Assembly (NCBI GenBank): GCA_023228665.1
Contig: JALOAR010000002.1
Span: forward strand, 1-46,999
Origin: Candidatus Colwelliibacteriota bacterium
Lineage (GTDB): Bacteria; Patescibacteriota; Minisyncoccia; UBA6257; Colwellbacteraceae
DNA: 46,999 nt
Direction of reading: 5' to 3'
Every line of letters begins with the position of its first letter. Position 1 is the stretch's first letter. The position numbers and the translations under genes were made by a program. Below the pieces are notes generated by a model. That model had not been told where the DNA came from, ran no database searches, and worked only from the letters and a program-made list of their open reading frames with translations. This document shows positions 8,525 through 16,005 of the stretch, piece by piece.

Positions 8525-8530
8525 TATAGT
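8525..8530 (+). promoter_or_regulatory. -10 box of a probably leaderless pgk promoter
   Basis: TATAGT lies 8 bases before the pgk ATG, so initiation would fall at or next to the start codon. The -35 (GTTTCA near 8502) is weak. No Shine-Dalgarno sequence is present. Confidence 0.45.
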
Positions 8531-8538
8531 TAATCAAC

Positions 8539-9597
8539 ATGAACGCAGTTGTTCGCCTTAACCTTGATATCGATCCCAAAGAATTTGATTCTTCCTTAAG
8601 GCTTAAAAAAGCGGCAGCGTCTCTTAGAGATCTTTACCCGAAATTTGAAAGAATTGTTATTTTAGGCCATAGGGGGCGCCCCAAAAAATTTGATAAAAAG
8701 CTTAGCCTTAAGCCTATTGTTAAAGAGCTTTCTGACAAAGCCCGCAGAAAAATTGTTTTTTTAGACGGCTCTCTTAATGATTGCCTCAAGCAGGTTCTAG
8801 AAAAAAAAGGTATATTTGCTCTCGAAAATACCAGGTTTTTCCCTGGAGAATACAAGAATAGTTCCGCTCTTGCGCGCAATTACGCCTCTTTTGGAGATAT
8901 TTTTATAAATGATGATTTTGCAACTGCCCATCGATCGCACGCATCTACCGCAGGCATCGCTTCTTTTTTAACAAGCCTTCAAGGACCTATTATTAAATCA
9001 GAGCTTGAAGCGCTTAAAAAAATAACCAACAAGCCTTTAAAGCCTATGACTTTTATAGTAGGAGGAATTAAGATGTCGACAAAAATGCCCGCTATTAAAA
9101 ACCTTCTTCCCAAATCGGATTATGTTCTTCTTGGCGGAGGTGTCGGAAACACAATGTTAAAAGCTCAAGGAGAAGACATTATGAATTCTATCTATGAAAA
9201 AGGGCTTTTAAGCGAAGCAAAAAAGCTGGCAAAAAACTCTAAGGTTAAATATCCCGAAGATTATCGTGTTTCAAAAAGGCAAATATTAGATATAGGCAAG
9301 AAAACAGCGGAAAGCTATGCTGAAATAATATCCAAATCCAAAACAGTCGTTTGGGCAGGTCCTGTCGGCATGTTCGAAAGAAAAGCATACATTAAAGGAA
9401 CGGAAACTATTGCAAACGCTATAGCAGAAGCAAACTGTTTTTCAGTAGCCGGAGGAGGGGAAACTACTTCAGCAATAATTTCTCTCGGCCTTGAAAGAAA
9501 ATTTTCTTTCCTTTCAACTGGAGGTGGAGCAATGCTTGAATATCTTGCTGGAAAAAAATTGCCGGCTCTAGAAGCTCTTCGAATAACTTATAGGTAG
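8539..9597 (+). CDS. pgk: Phosphoglycerate kinase, compact form
   Basis: A 352-aa enzyme that transfers phosphate from 1,3-bisphosphoglycerate to ADP in cytoplasmic glycolysis. Family motifs: VVRLNLDI for the usual VRVDFNVP region, ILGHRGRPK, the SLKP box, LENTRFFPGE, INDDFATAHRSHAS, the P-rich hinge region, VWAGPVGMFE and the nucleotide-binding VAGGGETT. It is about 40 residues shorter than typical (~395), with trimming at the N-terminus (it starts directly at the first core strand) and in loops. Asp of the N-terminal substrate loop is replaced in the NLDID context, so the exact ligand residues need alignment. Start at 8539 is the first Met in frame and fits the -10 spacing. Confidence 0.92.
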   Translation: MNAVVRLNLDIDPKEFDSSLRLKKAAASLRDLYPKFERIVILGHRGRPKKFDKKLSLKPIVKELSDKARRKIVFLDGSLNDCLKQVLEKKGIFALENTRFFPGEYKNSSALARNYASFGDIFINDDFATAHRSHASTAGIASFLTSLQGPIIKSELEALKKITNKPLKPMTFIVGGIKMSTKMPAIKNLLPKSDYVLLGGGVGNTMLKAQGEDIMNSIYEKGLLSEAKKLAKNSKVKYPEDYRVSKRQILDIGKKTAESYAEIISKSKTVVWAGPVGMFERKAYIKGTETIANAIAEANCFSVAGGGETTSAIISLGLERKFSFLSTGGGAMLEYLAGKKLPALEALRITYR

Positions 9598-9643
9598 CTA
9601 ATTCTTTTAATATTTGTAATTTGAATTTTGAAATTTATTATTA

Positions 9644-10495
9644 ATGTCTATGTCTTCTAAAAAAATATTAGTTATATACCATAAGAATTGCCTTGACGGA
9701 TTTGGTTCCGCTTGGACAGTTTGGAAGAAATTTAAAGATAAAGCTGATTATATTCCGGCAGTCCACCAATCGCCTCCGCCAAAAAATATAAAAGGAAAAG
9801 ATATTTATATGGTAGATTTTTGTTATTCGGAAGAGGTTATGGAAAATATTAAAAAGAAAGCTAATAAAGTAATTGTTATAGATCACCATATCAGCCAAAA
9901 GAAAGCAGTTAAGATATCAGATAATTATGTTTATAATCAGAAAAATTCGGGTGCAGTACTTACATGGAAATATTTCTTTCCAGAAAAAAAAGTGCCTAAG
10001 CTATTGCTTTATATAGAAGATAAAGACATATGGAAGTTCAGCCTCAAAAATACTAATGAGCTTTTAGCAGCCGTTGAAATGGTGGGTTTTGATTTCAAGG
10101 CCTGGAATAAACTTGCCAAGGATTTTGAAGAAGATAACAAGAGAAATGAATATTTTAAAAAAGGATCGCATATAATTGCCTTCAGCGAAAAGAACATTGA
10201 ATCAATAGCATCTAATGCCGAACAGGTAATATTTGAAAAAAAGAAGTGTTTATCAGTTAATTCTCCTATCTTTGTTTCAGATATCGGCCATATTTTAGCC
10301 ACGAAAGCTAAAGGTATAGGAATAATCTGGTGTAAAAAAGGAAATAAGCTTAAAATATCCCTTAGATCAAACGGCAAAGTAGATGTAGCTAAAATAGCCG
10401 CTAAACATGGAGGCGGAGGACATAAAGCTGCCGCAAGCTTTTCTATTGAGGTTAAAGGAAATACTCTAAAATTTCCTTGGAAATCATCTTTATAA
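9644..10495 (+). CDS. DHH family phosphoesterase
   Basis: A 283-aa member of the DHH/DHHA1 superfamily. Motif I is YHKNCLDGFGSAW, motif II is in MVDFCYSEE, the namesake motif is VIDHHIS (near residue 82), and the C-terminal DHHA1 substrate motif is HGGGGHKAAASF. These bind two metal ions and hydrolyse phosphodiesters of short oligonucleotides, pAp or c-di-nucleotides; the exact substrate cannot be inferred. It is shorter than typical NrnA (~320 aa). A second ATG lies 6 bases downstream at 9650. It is preceded by an AT-rich spacer with no Shine-Dalgarno sequence and ends at a bidirectional terminator. Confidence 0.85.
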   Translation: MSMSSKKILVIYHKNCLDGFGSAWTVWKKFKDKADYIPAVHQSPPPKNIKGKDIYMVDFCYSEEVMENIKKKANKVIVIDHHISQKKAVKISDNYVYNQKNSGAVLTWKYFFPEKKVPKLLLYIEDKDIWKFSLKNTNELLAAVEMVGFDFKAWNKLAKDFEEDNKRNEYFKKGSHIIAFSEKNIESIASNAEQVIFEKKKCLSVNSPIFVSDIGHILATKAKGIGIIWCKKGNKLKISLRSNGKVDVAKIAAKHGGGGHKAAASFSIEVKGNTLKFPWKSSL

Positions 10496-10510
10496 AAATA
10501 ATAATAATTC

Positions 10511-10549
10511 AATTAAAATCACCCTTTTAAAATTAGGGTGATTTTAATT
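10511..10549. terminator. Bidirectional terminator between convergent genes
   Basis: A perfect 15-bp stem (10511-10525 with 10535-10549) with A/T runs on both arms serves the DHH gene and the converging cyclophilin gene. Confidence 0.9.
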
Positions 10550-10565
10550 ATCAATATTATCCGTG

Positions 10566-11297
10566 TTATTTTGCTTCTATAGTAACTTTTTTCATTATCA
10601 CGTCTTCTACCGGCTTATCCATTGCTCCTGTTTGAACTTTCGCTATCGCGTCTGCCACTTCTTGGCCATCAATAACTCTTCCGAATATTGAGTAATCATG
10701 AGGGAGGGGATAATCGGCAACCATTATAAAGAACTGGCTTCCGTTCGTATTAGGGCCGGAATTTGCCATAGCAACAGCCCCTTTAACATAGCCTTTCTTA
10801 TAAGATTCTGTATCAGTGTTAAGCTCGTCTTCAAAAGTATATCCAGGTCCGCCCATGCCGGTACCCGTCGGATCTCCTCCTTGAATCATAAAGCCGTCTA
10901 TAACCCTATGAAATATAACTCCATCATAAAAACCTTTATTAGCAAGGCTTATAAAATTAGATACCGTTTTTGGGGCATCCGCATCATAAGTCTCTATTTT
11001 TATATTTCCCATAGTAGTTTCAATAGAAATAATATGCTTAAAATTTTCCATTTTTGATTCTTGTTGATTATTATTTGATTCTTCTTCGTTCGGCTCTGTA
11101 ATTACAGGCTGATCTTCCTTGAATACATTTTCTTCCTGTGAAGATTGTTCGCCATTATTATTTTTATTTTCTGCAGAAATCTCTGTATTAGGACTTCCGG
11201 ACAGCCGGTTATTAAGCCGATTATTTATAGAGGAAAAGGCAAAAATAACTGCCACGCCCAATATAACGGCTCCTATTGCTATTAATTTATTTTTCAT
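10566..11297 (-). CDS. Membrane-anchored cyclophilin-type peptidyl-prolyl isomerase
   Basis: A 243-aa protein. An uncleaved-looking signal anchor (about residues 5-22, LIAIGAVILGVAVIFAF) is followed by an acidic Asn/Glu-rich linker (to about residue 80) and a full cyclophilin domain. Active-site residues are in FHRVIDGFMIQGGDPTGTG, with Gln in GSQFFI and the AMANSGPNTNGSQ stretch. It should catalyse proline isomerisation outside the membrane, helping secreted proteins fold. A TAAAAT box ends 9 bases before ATG, again with no Shine-Dalgarno. It stands alone as a monocistronic unit. Confidence 0.93.
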   Translation of the reverse strand: MKNKLIAIGAVILGVAVIFAFSSINNRLNNRLSGSPNTEISAENKNNNGEQSSQEENVFKEDQPVITEPNEEESNNNQQESKMENFKHIISIETTMGNIKIETYDADAPKTVSNFISLANKGFYDGVIFHRVIDGFMIQGGDPTGTGMGGPGYTFEDELNTDTESYKKGYVKGAVAMANSGPNTNGSQFFIMVADYPLPHDYSIFGRVIDGQEVADAIAKVQTGAMDKPVEDVIMKKVTIEAK

Positions 11298-11306
11298 ACA
11301 GAAATT

Positions 11307-11312
11307 ATTTTA
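11307..11312 (-). promoter_or_regulatory. -10 box of the cyclophilin gene, leaderless spacing
   Basis: TAAAAT on the minus strand, 9 bases before the ATG at 11297. Confidence 0.4.
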
Positions 11313-11349
11313 ACACGCGCGTATCCAGGCTTTGCAAATATATTTATAC

Positions 11350-11377
11350 TTGACTTTATTTAAATTTATGGTTTAAT
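11350..11377 (+). promoter_or_regulatory. rnpB promoter
   Basis: TTGACT (11350-11355), 16-bp spacer, TTTAAT (11372-11377). Initiation about 7 bases later coincides with the start of RNase P helix P1. Confidence 0.65.
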
Positions 11378-11380
11378 CAG

Positions 11381-11764
11381 CGGGCAGCCTTGATGGTAGC
11401 GTTTCCGCCTTTTTTGGCAGAAATGAGGAAAGTCCGGACTTTCTCCTCCTGAATTTGCTTTGCAAAATTTTAGAGGATAAAACACAGCGGTTAAAAGCCG
11501 TCTGCGCCGAAAAGGCGCAAGAGGTGCGAGCAGTGACGGTTTTAGTCGAAAGGCTGAAACAGGCCCCATCCCAGCGTAGATGGCCTAATTCCGCGATAGG
11601 GATAAAAAGCGGAAGTGAAACGGCTAAATCCTTGTGGAATGCAAGACCGTGCCCGTCGATGAGGCGGGAGTGTCGCTCGAGCCTAAGAGTAATCAAAGGC
11701 CTAGATAAATTGCCATCATCCGCCGATAAGGCGGACCACAGAATCCGGCTTATAAGGTTGCACT
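11381..11764 (+). ncRNA. rnpB: RNase P RNA (bacterial type)
   Basis: The catalytic RNA that trims tRNA 5' leaders. The universally conserved P4 core is visible on both sides: GAGGAAAGTCCGGAC (near 11425) at the 5' side and ACAGAATCCGGCTTAT (near 11738) at the 3' side. P1 is formed by GCAGCCTT near 11385 and AAGGTTGC near 11754. The AGAGT and GTGGAATGCAAGACCG-like segments match the conserved middle of A-type RNAs. About 384 nt is a normal length. The ends are set by P1 and may be off by a few bases. ORFs predicted across it are spurious. Confidence 0.93.
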
Positions 11765-11793
11765 AATAAACGTCTCGATATGGGGCGTTTATT
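11765..11793 (+). terminator. Terminator-like hairpin after rnpB
   Basis: AATAAACG (11765-11772) pairs with CGTTTATT (11786-11793), with further C/T to G pairs inside. The T tract is weak. Confidence 0.55.
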
Positions 11794-11797
11794 ATAT

Positions 11798-11826
11798 TTG
11801 ACAAATTAAAGATTATATGTTTTACT
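11798..11826 (+). promoter_or_regulatory. Promoter of a candidate small RNA upstream of pyk
   Basis: TTGACA (11798-11803), 17-bp spacer, TTTACT (11821-11826). The surrounding ATATTTGACAAATTAA recurs exactly at the promoter before the DEAD-box helicase gene (14682-14697). Confidence 0.55.
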
Positions 11827-11832
11827 ACGCCT

Positions 11833-11920
11833 AGTTCTTTCGAATTTACTTCTGTCAGCTAAAGAGTATGCCAGCTCTTTAGCATCCACCCGCCGCTCTT
11901 GTTTGAGGCGGGTTCTTTTT
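11833..11920 (+). ncRNA. Candidate structured small RNA or leader upstream of pyk
   Basis: About 88 nt between a promoter and an intrinsic terminator with no credible ORF. It contains a 9-bp hairpin (GCTAAAGAG at 11858-11866 with CTCTTTAGC at 11875-11883) directly followed by the terminator stem. A fresh TATAAT follows before pyk, so the unit may be independent of the gene. A pyk attenuator is the alternative. Confidence 0.4.
11888..11920 (+). terminator. Intrinsic terminator of the candidate small RNA before pyk
   Basis: ACCCGCC (11888-11894) pairs with GGCGGGT (11907-11913), followed by TCTTTTT. Confidence 0.8.
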
Positions 11921-11927
11921 CTATAAT
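11899..11927 (+). promoter_or_regulatory. pyk promoter
   Basis: TTGTTT (11899-11904), 17-bp spacer, perfect TATAAT (11922-11927). The -35 lies in the loop of the preceding terminator. Predicted leader is about 20 nt. Confidence 0.55.
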
Positions 11928-11954
11928 CAAACCTCGCAAAAAATCAGTAAAAAA

Positions 11955-12974
11955 ATGAGAACTAAAATAATAGCTACTATAGGCCCTAAATCCGAATCGC
12001 CAGAAATGCTTCGCAAGCTTGTTCTTGCTGGAATGGATATAGCAAGAATGAATTTTTCCCATTGCACTTATGACGAATACCTTGCTAGAAAAGAAGCCCT
12101 TAAAAAAATATGTAAAGAAGAAAAAAGGGACGTTAAAATACTTCTTGACCTTAAAGGCCCTCGTTTAAGAGTAGGTGAGCTTCCTGAAGAAGGAAGAGAG
12201 TTATATAAAGACGAAGAAATTATTTTTTCCACCAATAAAGACGAAGCTAAAGATGGCACTATTTTTATTGAAGACCCGCATCTTCACAAAGATATTAATG
12301 TAGGAGATCCTCTCTTCTTAACTAATGGAGCTATGGAGCTTGTAGTCACTAAAATTGAAGAAACAAAGATATTCGCTACAGTATTGACCGGAGGCATACT
12401 TTTTTCCAATAAGGCCGTTAACGTTCCTATGACTACGCTTACTACTTCTAGCCTTACCAATAAGGATATTGACGATATCCAATTCGGCCTGGAGCATGGA
12501 ATGGATTACGTCGCTCTTTCTTTTGTTCAAACCAAAGAGGATGTTGAAAGGTTAAGAGCTCTAGTTGGGGACAAAGCCAAGATAATTTCTAAAATAGAAC
12601 GCCCGATTGCCGTTAAAAATATTGATACTATTATCCAGGCATCCGACGCGGTTATGATTGCAAGGGGAGACCTTGGCATAGAAATGCCTATGGAAGATAT
12701 TCCAACCGTCCAAAAGCATATAATCGAACATGCCGCTTGGAATAATATCGGCTCAATAGTTGCCACACAAATGCTTCTCTCTATGATTGATAAAAATCAC
12801 CCGACAAGAGCTGAAGTGTCTGATGTCGCTAATGCGGTTTTTGACGGCGCCGACGCAGTAATGCTTTCTGATGAAACTGCTACAGGAGATTATCCAGTCG
12901 AAGCGGTAGAATTTATGGCAAAAATAGTGCGTAAGGCAGAGAAATATTTATATTCAAAGCCAAACCATATGTAA
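11955..12974 (+). CDS. pyk: Pyruvate kinase lacking the C-terminal regulatory domain
   Basis: A 339-aa enzyme converting phosphoenolpyruvate and ADP to pyruvate and ATP. The N-terminal IIATIGPKSESPEML, MNFSH, LDLKGPRLRVG, the catalytic Lys/Glu segment IISKIERPIAV, MIARGDLGIEMP and the TRAEVSDVANAVFDGADAVML segment are conserved. SGETA is changed to SDETA. The protein stops right after the barrel (YPVEAVEFMAKIV), so the ~130-residue C-terminal domain that carries effector sites and much of the tetramer interface in typical ~470-aa enzymes is missing. The stop is followed by a terminator and no continuation is seen in another frame, so this looks like a real short form. Allosteric control is probably absent. 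Confidence 0.93.
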   Translation: MRTKIIATIGPKSESPEMLRKLVLAGMDIARMNFSHCTYDEYLARKEALKKICKEEKRDVKILLDLKGPRLRVGELPEEGRELYKDEEIIFSTNKDEAKDGTIFIEDPHLHKDINVGDPLFLTNGAMELVVTKIEETKIFATVLTGGILFSNKAVNVPMTTLTTSSLTNKDIDDIQFGLEHGMDYVALSFVQTKEDVERLRALVGDKAKIISKIERPIAVKNIDTIIQASDAVMIARGDLGIEMPMEDIPTVQKHIIEHAAWNNIGSIVATQMLLSMIDKNHPTRAEVSDVANAVFDGADAVMLSDETATGDYPVEAVEFMAKIVRKAEKYLYSKPNHM

Positions 12975-13005
12975 TTAGTTTTGATAGAAATATATATAAG
13001 ATAAT

Positions 13006-13047
13006 AAAAAAGCGCCTGCCTGCCATTTGGCGGATAGGCGCTTTTTT
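13006..13047. terminator. Bidirectional terminator
   Basis: AAAAAAGCGCCT (13006-13017) pairs with AGGCGCTTTTTT (13036-13047), with an inner GCC/GGC stem. It ends pyk and the converging 13053 gene. Confidence 0.9.
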
Positions 13048-13052
13048 GTTTT

Positions 13053-13649
13053 TTATAAGGTGCTAACTATGCCGAGATTTTTTTGAAATATTTCTCTGAT
13101 ACAATCCATTGTCGAAACAAAAATAGTTCTCTCACCTTCTTTAAATGCCTTTTCCATATTCATAATTTTCCCAAAAAAATTATCGCCGTCTTCTGATTCA
13201 GACTCTGATGCTACTCCTAATATCAATTTCTCGTCACGCATTAAAAAATCAACAAAAGCCATAAAATATTCCATTATTATGAGCCATGCTTCAGTGTTCC
13301 TATACTCCTTTCGTACCACTATTGACTCCATAATAACATTATGAACAATCTTTGAATCAAAACTAACTATACTGCCTAAGCAATCCCTCCAATTGTGTAC
13401 CGAAGCTTTGCCTTTGCAAAAATCTTTAAAAAAAGATGATGTCACTGACAGCACTAACATTCCGCCGACAACCAAGCCGTTATTAGCATAATCCTTAAGA
13501 ATTATTACAGAGCGAGGTGATGCTTTATATATGGCTTTTAAGTCGTTCAGAGTAGATGGCGAATTAGGGAAATAACTCTTTAAAATACTAACTATTTCTT
13601 TCAGGTCGGCCTCTGTCACAGCTTTTGCTATCGAAAAACATGTTTTCAT
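13053..13649 (-). CDS. Hypothetical protein, possibly GNAT acetyltransferase-like
   Basis: A 198-aa soluble protein. The stretch IMESIVVRKEYRNTEAWLIIMEYFMAF resembles the beta4-alpha3 region of GNAT acetyltransferases, and the order of helices and strands would fit, but the acetyl-CoA P-loop (Q/RxxGxG/A) is not clear. Function is therefore open. A GGAGG Shine-Dalgarno lies about 8 bases before the ATG, unlike most neighbours, and codon use is less compact, with long Ser/Asp/Glu runs (SESESEDGD). It is flanked by terminators on both sides and is a single-gene unit; acquisition by transfer is possible. Confidence 0.6.
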   Translation of the reverse strand: MKTCFSIAKAVTEADLKEIVSILKSYFPNSPSTLNDLKAIYKASPRSVIILKDYANNGLVVGGMLVLSVTSSFFKDFCKGKASVHNWRDCLGSIVSFDSKIVHNVIMESIVVRKEYRNTEAWLIIMEYFMAFVDFLMRDEKLILGVASESESEDGDNFFGKIMNMEKAFKEGERTIFVSTMDCIREIFQKNLGIVSTL

Positions 13650-13746
13650 AAAAACCCCTCCAATATATTATTTTTTGAGAACTGGTCGTTTTTTAGCACT
13701 TTTTAAAAAAGTAGTCAACAAAAATGGCGTCACAAAAAAAACGCTA

Positions 13747-13772
13747 AAAAGCCCCGCTAAAACGGGGCTTTT
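13747..13772. terminator. Intrinsic terminator
   Basis: AAAAGCCCCG (13747-13756) pairs with CGGGGCTTTT (13763-13772). The T run on the minus strand serves the ATP-cone gene at 13782. Confidence 0.9.
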
Positions 13773-13781
13773 CGAATTATC

Positions 13782-14075
13782 TTATTTAAATCTTCTTTCG
13801 TAATCTACCCAAGCAGCAGCTATTGCATTCTTTTTTTCATCCTCTTCGCTGGCAGTTAAGGAATCTATTATTTTATCCCTTATATCTGTTGTATTGACCT
13901 CGTTGCACCTGATCGCAAAAACTATAGTCTCGTAATAAGTCTCTCTGACTATCTTTTCGGCAACTGGTTCCTCTATGCCGGAATCCTGGGCCGCTCTTTC
14001 TAAAGACATCCTTATCTTATCCGCCACAAACGGCTCGCTCGCTCTTCCTCCTTTTTTGAGGATTATATTTGCCAA
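13782..14075 (-). CDS. Stand-alone ATP-cone domain protein
   Basis: A 97-aa protein that is almost entirely one ATP-cone: IILKKGGRASEPFVADKIRMSL at the start, helices with SGIEEPVAEKIV, and TTDIRDKIIDSL plus AAAWVDYERRFK at the end. ATP-cones bind ATP/dATP and normally form the regulatory cap of ribonucleotide reductases or the effector domain of NrdR. Here there is no catalytic part and no NrdR zinc ribbon. The start is TTG, after an in-frame TAA. A second such protein is at 19855. The role is not known; a trans-acting nucleotide sensor is one option. Confidence 0.75.
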   Translation of the reverse strand: MANIILKKGGRASEPFVADKIRMSLERAAQDSGIEEPVAEKIVRETYYETIVFAIRCNEVNTTDIRDKIIDSLTASEEDEKKNAIAAAWVDYERRFK

Positions 14076-14114
14076 TTTGCCAATTTATTGTTTGTAGGCG
14101 ACCTTTATTTATTA

Positions 14115-14120
14115 TATCAT
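14115..14120 (+). promoter_or_regulatory. -10 box of the acetyltransferase gene, leaderless spacing
   Basis: TATCAT ends 9 bases before the ATG at 14130. An earlier ATG at 14119 runs into a stop after six codons. Confidence 0.35.
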
Positions 14121-14129
14121 GAAGACTGA

Positions 14130-14666
14130 ATGGTACTAGAAGCAAGAACTATGCGCTCTGCGGAGTGGCAAAAATACAGAGATTTCAGGCTTAAAGCCTT
14201 GCGTGAAAATCCGGATAGGTTCGATAAGTTGTACGAAGAAGAAAAAGACCTCCCGGATAAGTTTTGGAAGGAGACTATTGCAGAAGCCGATAAAATGGAA
14301 CGTTTTTGGCTGTTTTTTGCTTGGGATACGGATCTCGGGCCTGAATCAATGCCGATAGGTATGATAAGCGCTCTTAAAAGCCCTAACGCCAAAACAAGCC
14401 ATATAGTAACCATATCTGGCCCTTTCGTATCCGTTAAGGAAGGAGGCAGGGGAGTTGAAAGAAAAATGATATCCTATATGCTAAGCAAGCTCTCAAATGA
14501 TAATACTATTAAAAAGCTTCGTTGTTTTATAAAAATAGATGATCCGGAAAAACTGGCTTTATATCAGCAAGAAGGATTTAAGATAATAGGAGAAATGGAA
14601 CAAGAGTTTAAGCTTAAAAGCGGAGGATATATGAATGAATATATCCTCGAAAAAATAGTTTCTTAA
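14130..14666 (+). CDS. GNAT family N-acetyltransferase
   Basis: A 178-aa protein. The N-terminal SAEWQKYRDFRLKALRENPDRF is the common GNAT opening (W-x-x-x-R-x-x-R-L-x-A-L). The middle has MPIGMISAL and ISGPFVSVKEGGRGVERKMISYML, the position of the acetyl-CoA loop and following helix; the P-loop is GGRGVE rather than the usual RGxGxG/A. LALYQQEGFKIIGEME matches the C-terminal beta6 region. The acceptor substrate is unknown. The ORF starts at the first ATG that leads to a long frame. Confidence 0.75.
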   Translation: MVLEARTMRSAEWQKYRDFRLKALRENPDRFDKLYEEEKDLPDKFWKETIAEADKMERFWLFFAWDTDLGPESMPIGMISALKSPNAKTSHIVTISGPFVSVKEGGRGVERKMISYMLSKLSNDNTIKKLRCFIKIDDPEKLALYQQEGFKIIGEMEQEFKLKSGGYMNEYILEKIVS

Positions 14667-14685
14667 TTAAGGATAGTCTTCATAT

Positions 14686-14714
14686 TTGACAAATTAATCA
14701 TTATATATCATTAT
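14686..14714 (+). promoter_or_regulatory. Promoter of the DEAD-box helicase gene
   Basis: TTGACA (14686-14691), 17-bp spacer, CATTAT (14709-14714). The -35 context is shared with the promoter at 11798. Confidence 0.5.
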
Positions 14715-14722
14715 TAGAACCT

Positions 14723-14744
14723 CGCGTTAATACGCGTTTTTTTT
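14723..14744 (+). terminator. Terminator-like hairpin touching the helicase start codon
   Basis: CGCGT-TAAT-ACGCG followed by eight T, ending at the base before the ATG at 14745. It may terminate the acetyltransferase transcript, or act as a 5' hairpin of the helicase mRNA if initiation is at about 14721. Confidence 0.6.
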
Positions 14745-15950
14745 ATGACTGAAAGAAAATTTAAGCCGAGACGACATTTTTATGGTGAAAATAAAAAACC
14801 TGGAAAAAGATCATTTCGCAATAATAGAAAATTTGCCGGCGATAATATAAACGTATCTAAATTTATAAACAAGGCCCGCAAGACAGAAGATGTTGAAAAA
14901 TTTGTTCCTAAAAACAATTTCAACTTCCTTCCAATATCCGGAAAACTTAAGGCTAATATCAAAAGAAAAGGATATTCTTCCCTTACCCCTATACAAGATC
15001 AAGCTATCCCTGAAGCCCTAAAAGGCAGGGATATTATAGGCATAGCAAATACCGGAACAGGAAAAACCGCCGCTTTTCTTATTCCTCTCATAGATAAAAT
15101 TTTAAGAAATCGCCAAGAAAAGGTCCTTATTATTGCTCCAACCAGAGAGTTGGCATTTCAAATTCAGGATGAAATGAATGAATTTTCTATGTTTCTTAAT
15201 ATCTATTCGGCAATATGTGTTGGCGGAGTAAATATTAGAAGTCAAATATCCAGGTTAAAAAGAAAGCCTGATTTCGTTATCGGTACGCCTGGGAGATTAA
15301 AAGATCTTGTTTTAAGAAACAACCTTAGATTAAGCGAATACAAAAATTTAGTTCTTGATGAAGCAGATAGAATGCTGGATATGGGTTTCTTGCCTGATAT
15401 TCAATTTCTACTTTCCTCTCTGCCTAAAAAAAGACAGTCTCTTTTCTTTTCTGCAACGATAAATTCAAAAATTGAATCGCTTATAGCCGACTTTGCCGTT
15501 AATCCTTTTAAAATATCCGTAAAAATGAGAGATACTTCAGCTAACGTGGATCAAGATATTGTTAGGATATCTCGCAATGAAAACAAGGTAGATAAGCTGC
15601 ACGATCTTCTTATTGAAAAAGATTTCAATAAAGTGCTTATTTTCGGAAAAACTAAGCGCGGAGTAGAGAATCTTTCAATAGACCTTAATAAGAGAGGATT
15701 TAAGTCAGTATCCATCCACGGCGATAAAAATCAATCGAAAAGGCAAAAAGCATTAAGAGAATTTAAAAATAATAGCGCGCATATCTTAGTAGCGACAGAT
15801 GTTGCTGCCCGCGGATTAGATATCCCAAACGTATCTCATGTCATTAATTTTGATATGCCGTCAACTTACGATGATTATGTTCATCGTATCGGCCGAACCG
15901 GCAGGGCAGACCAAAAAGGCAACGCTCTCACGTTCGTTAATGCGAATTAA
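14745..15950 (+). CDS. DEAD-box RNA helicase
   Basis: A 401-aa ATP-dependent RNA helicase. A basic N-terminal extension (about 60 residues) is followed by the Q motif (YSSLTPIQDQAIPEAL), Walker A ANTGTGKTAAF, PTRELAFQ, GTPGRLKD, DEAD in LDEADRMLD and SAT. The second RecA domain has IFGKTKRG, VATDVAARGLDIPNVSHVINFD and HRIGRTGR. It ends soon after motif VI, so it lacks the long RNA-binding tail of DeaD; RhlE-like is the closest broad class. Likely roles are ribosome assembly or mRNA unwinding. No Shine-Dalgarno; a terminator-like hairpin sits right at the start. Confidence 0.93.
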   Translation: MTERKFKPRRHFYGENKKPGKRSFRNNRKFAGDNINVSKFINKARKTEDVEKFVPKNNFNFLPISGKLKANIKRKGYSSLTPIQDQAIPEALKGRDIIGIANTGTGKTAAFLIPLIDKILRNRQEKVLIIAPTRELAFQIQDEMNEFSMFLNIYSAICVGGVNIRSQISRLKRKPDFVIGTPGRLKDLVLRNNLRLSEYKNLVLDEADRMLDMGFLPDIQFLLSSLPKKRQSLFFSATINSKIESLIADFAVNPFKISVKMRDTSANVDQDIVRISRNENKVDKLHDLLIEKDFNKVLIFGKTKRGVENLSIDLNKRGFKSVSIHGDKNQSKRQKALREFKNNSAHILVATDVAARGLDIPNVSHVINFDMPSTYDDYVHRIGRTGRADQKGNALTFVNAN

Positions 15951-15954
15951 TATT

Positions 15955-15984
15955 AAAACCGCGGGTTAATCGCGGTTTTTTAAA
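15955..15984 (+). terminator. Intrinsic terminator after the helicase gene
   Basis: AAAACCGCG (15955-15963) pairs with CGCGGTTTT (15971-15979), then further T. Confidence 0.85.
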
Positions 15985-16005
15985 AAATTAGAAATTATAT
16001 TATTT

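Noticed and set aside
11373..11766. Several overlapping ORFs of 67-107 codons on both strands
   Set aside because: They overlie the RNase P RNA, whose conserved P4 sequences are clear; the ORFs have no start signals or family resemblance.
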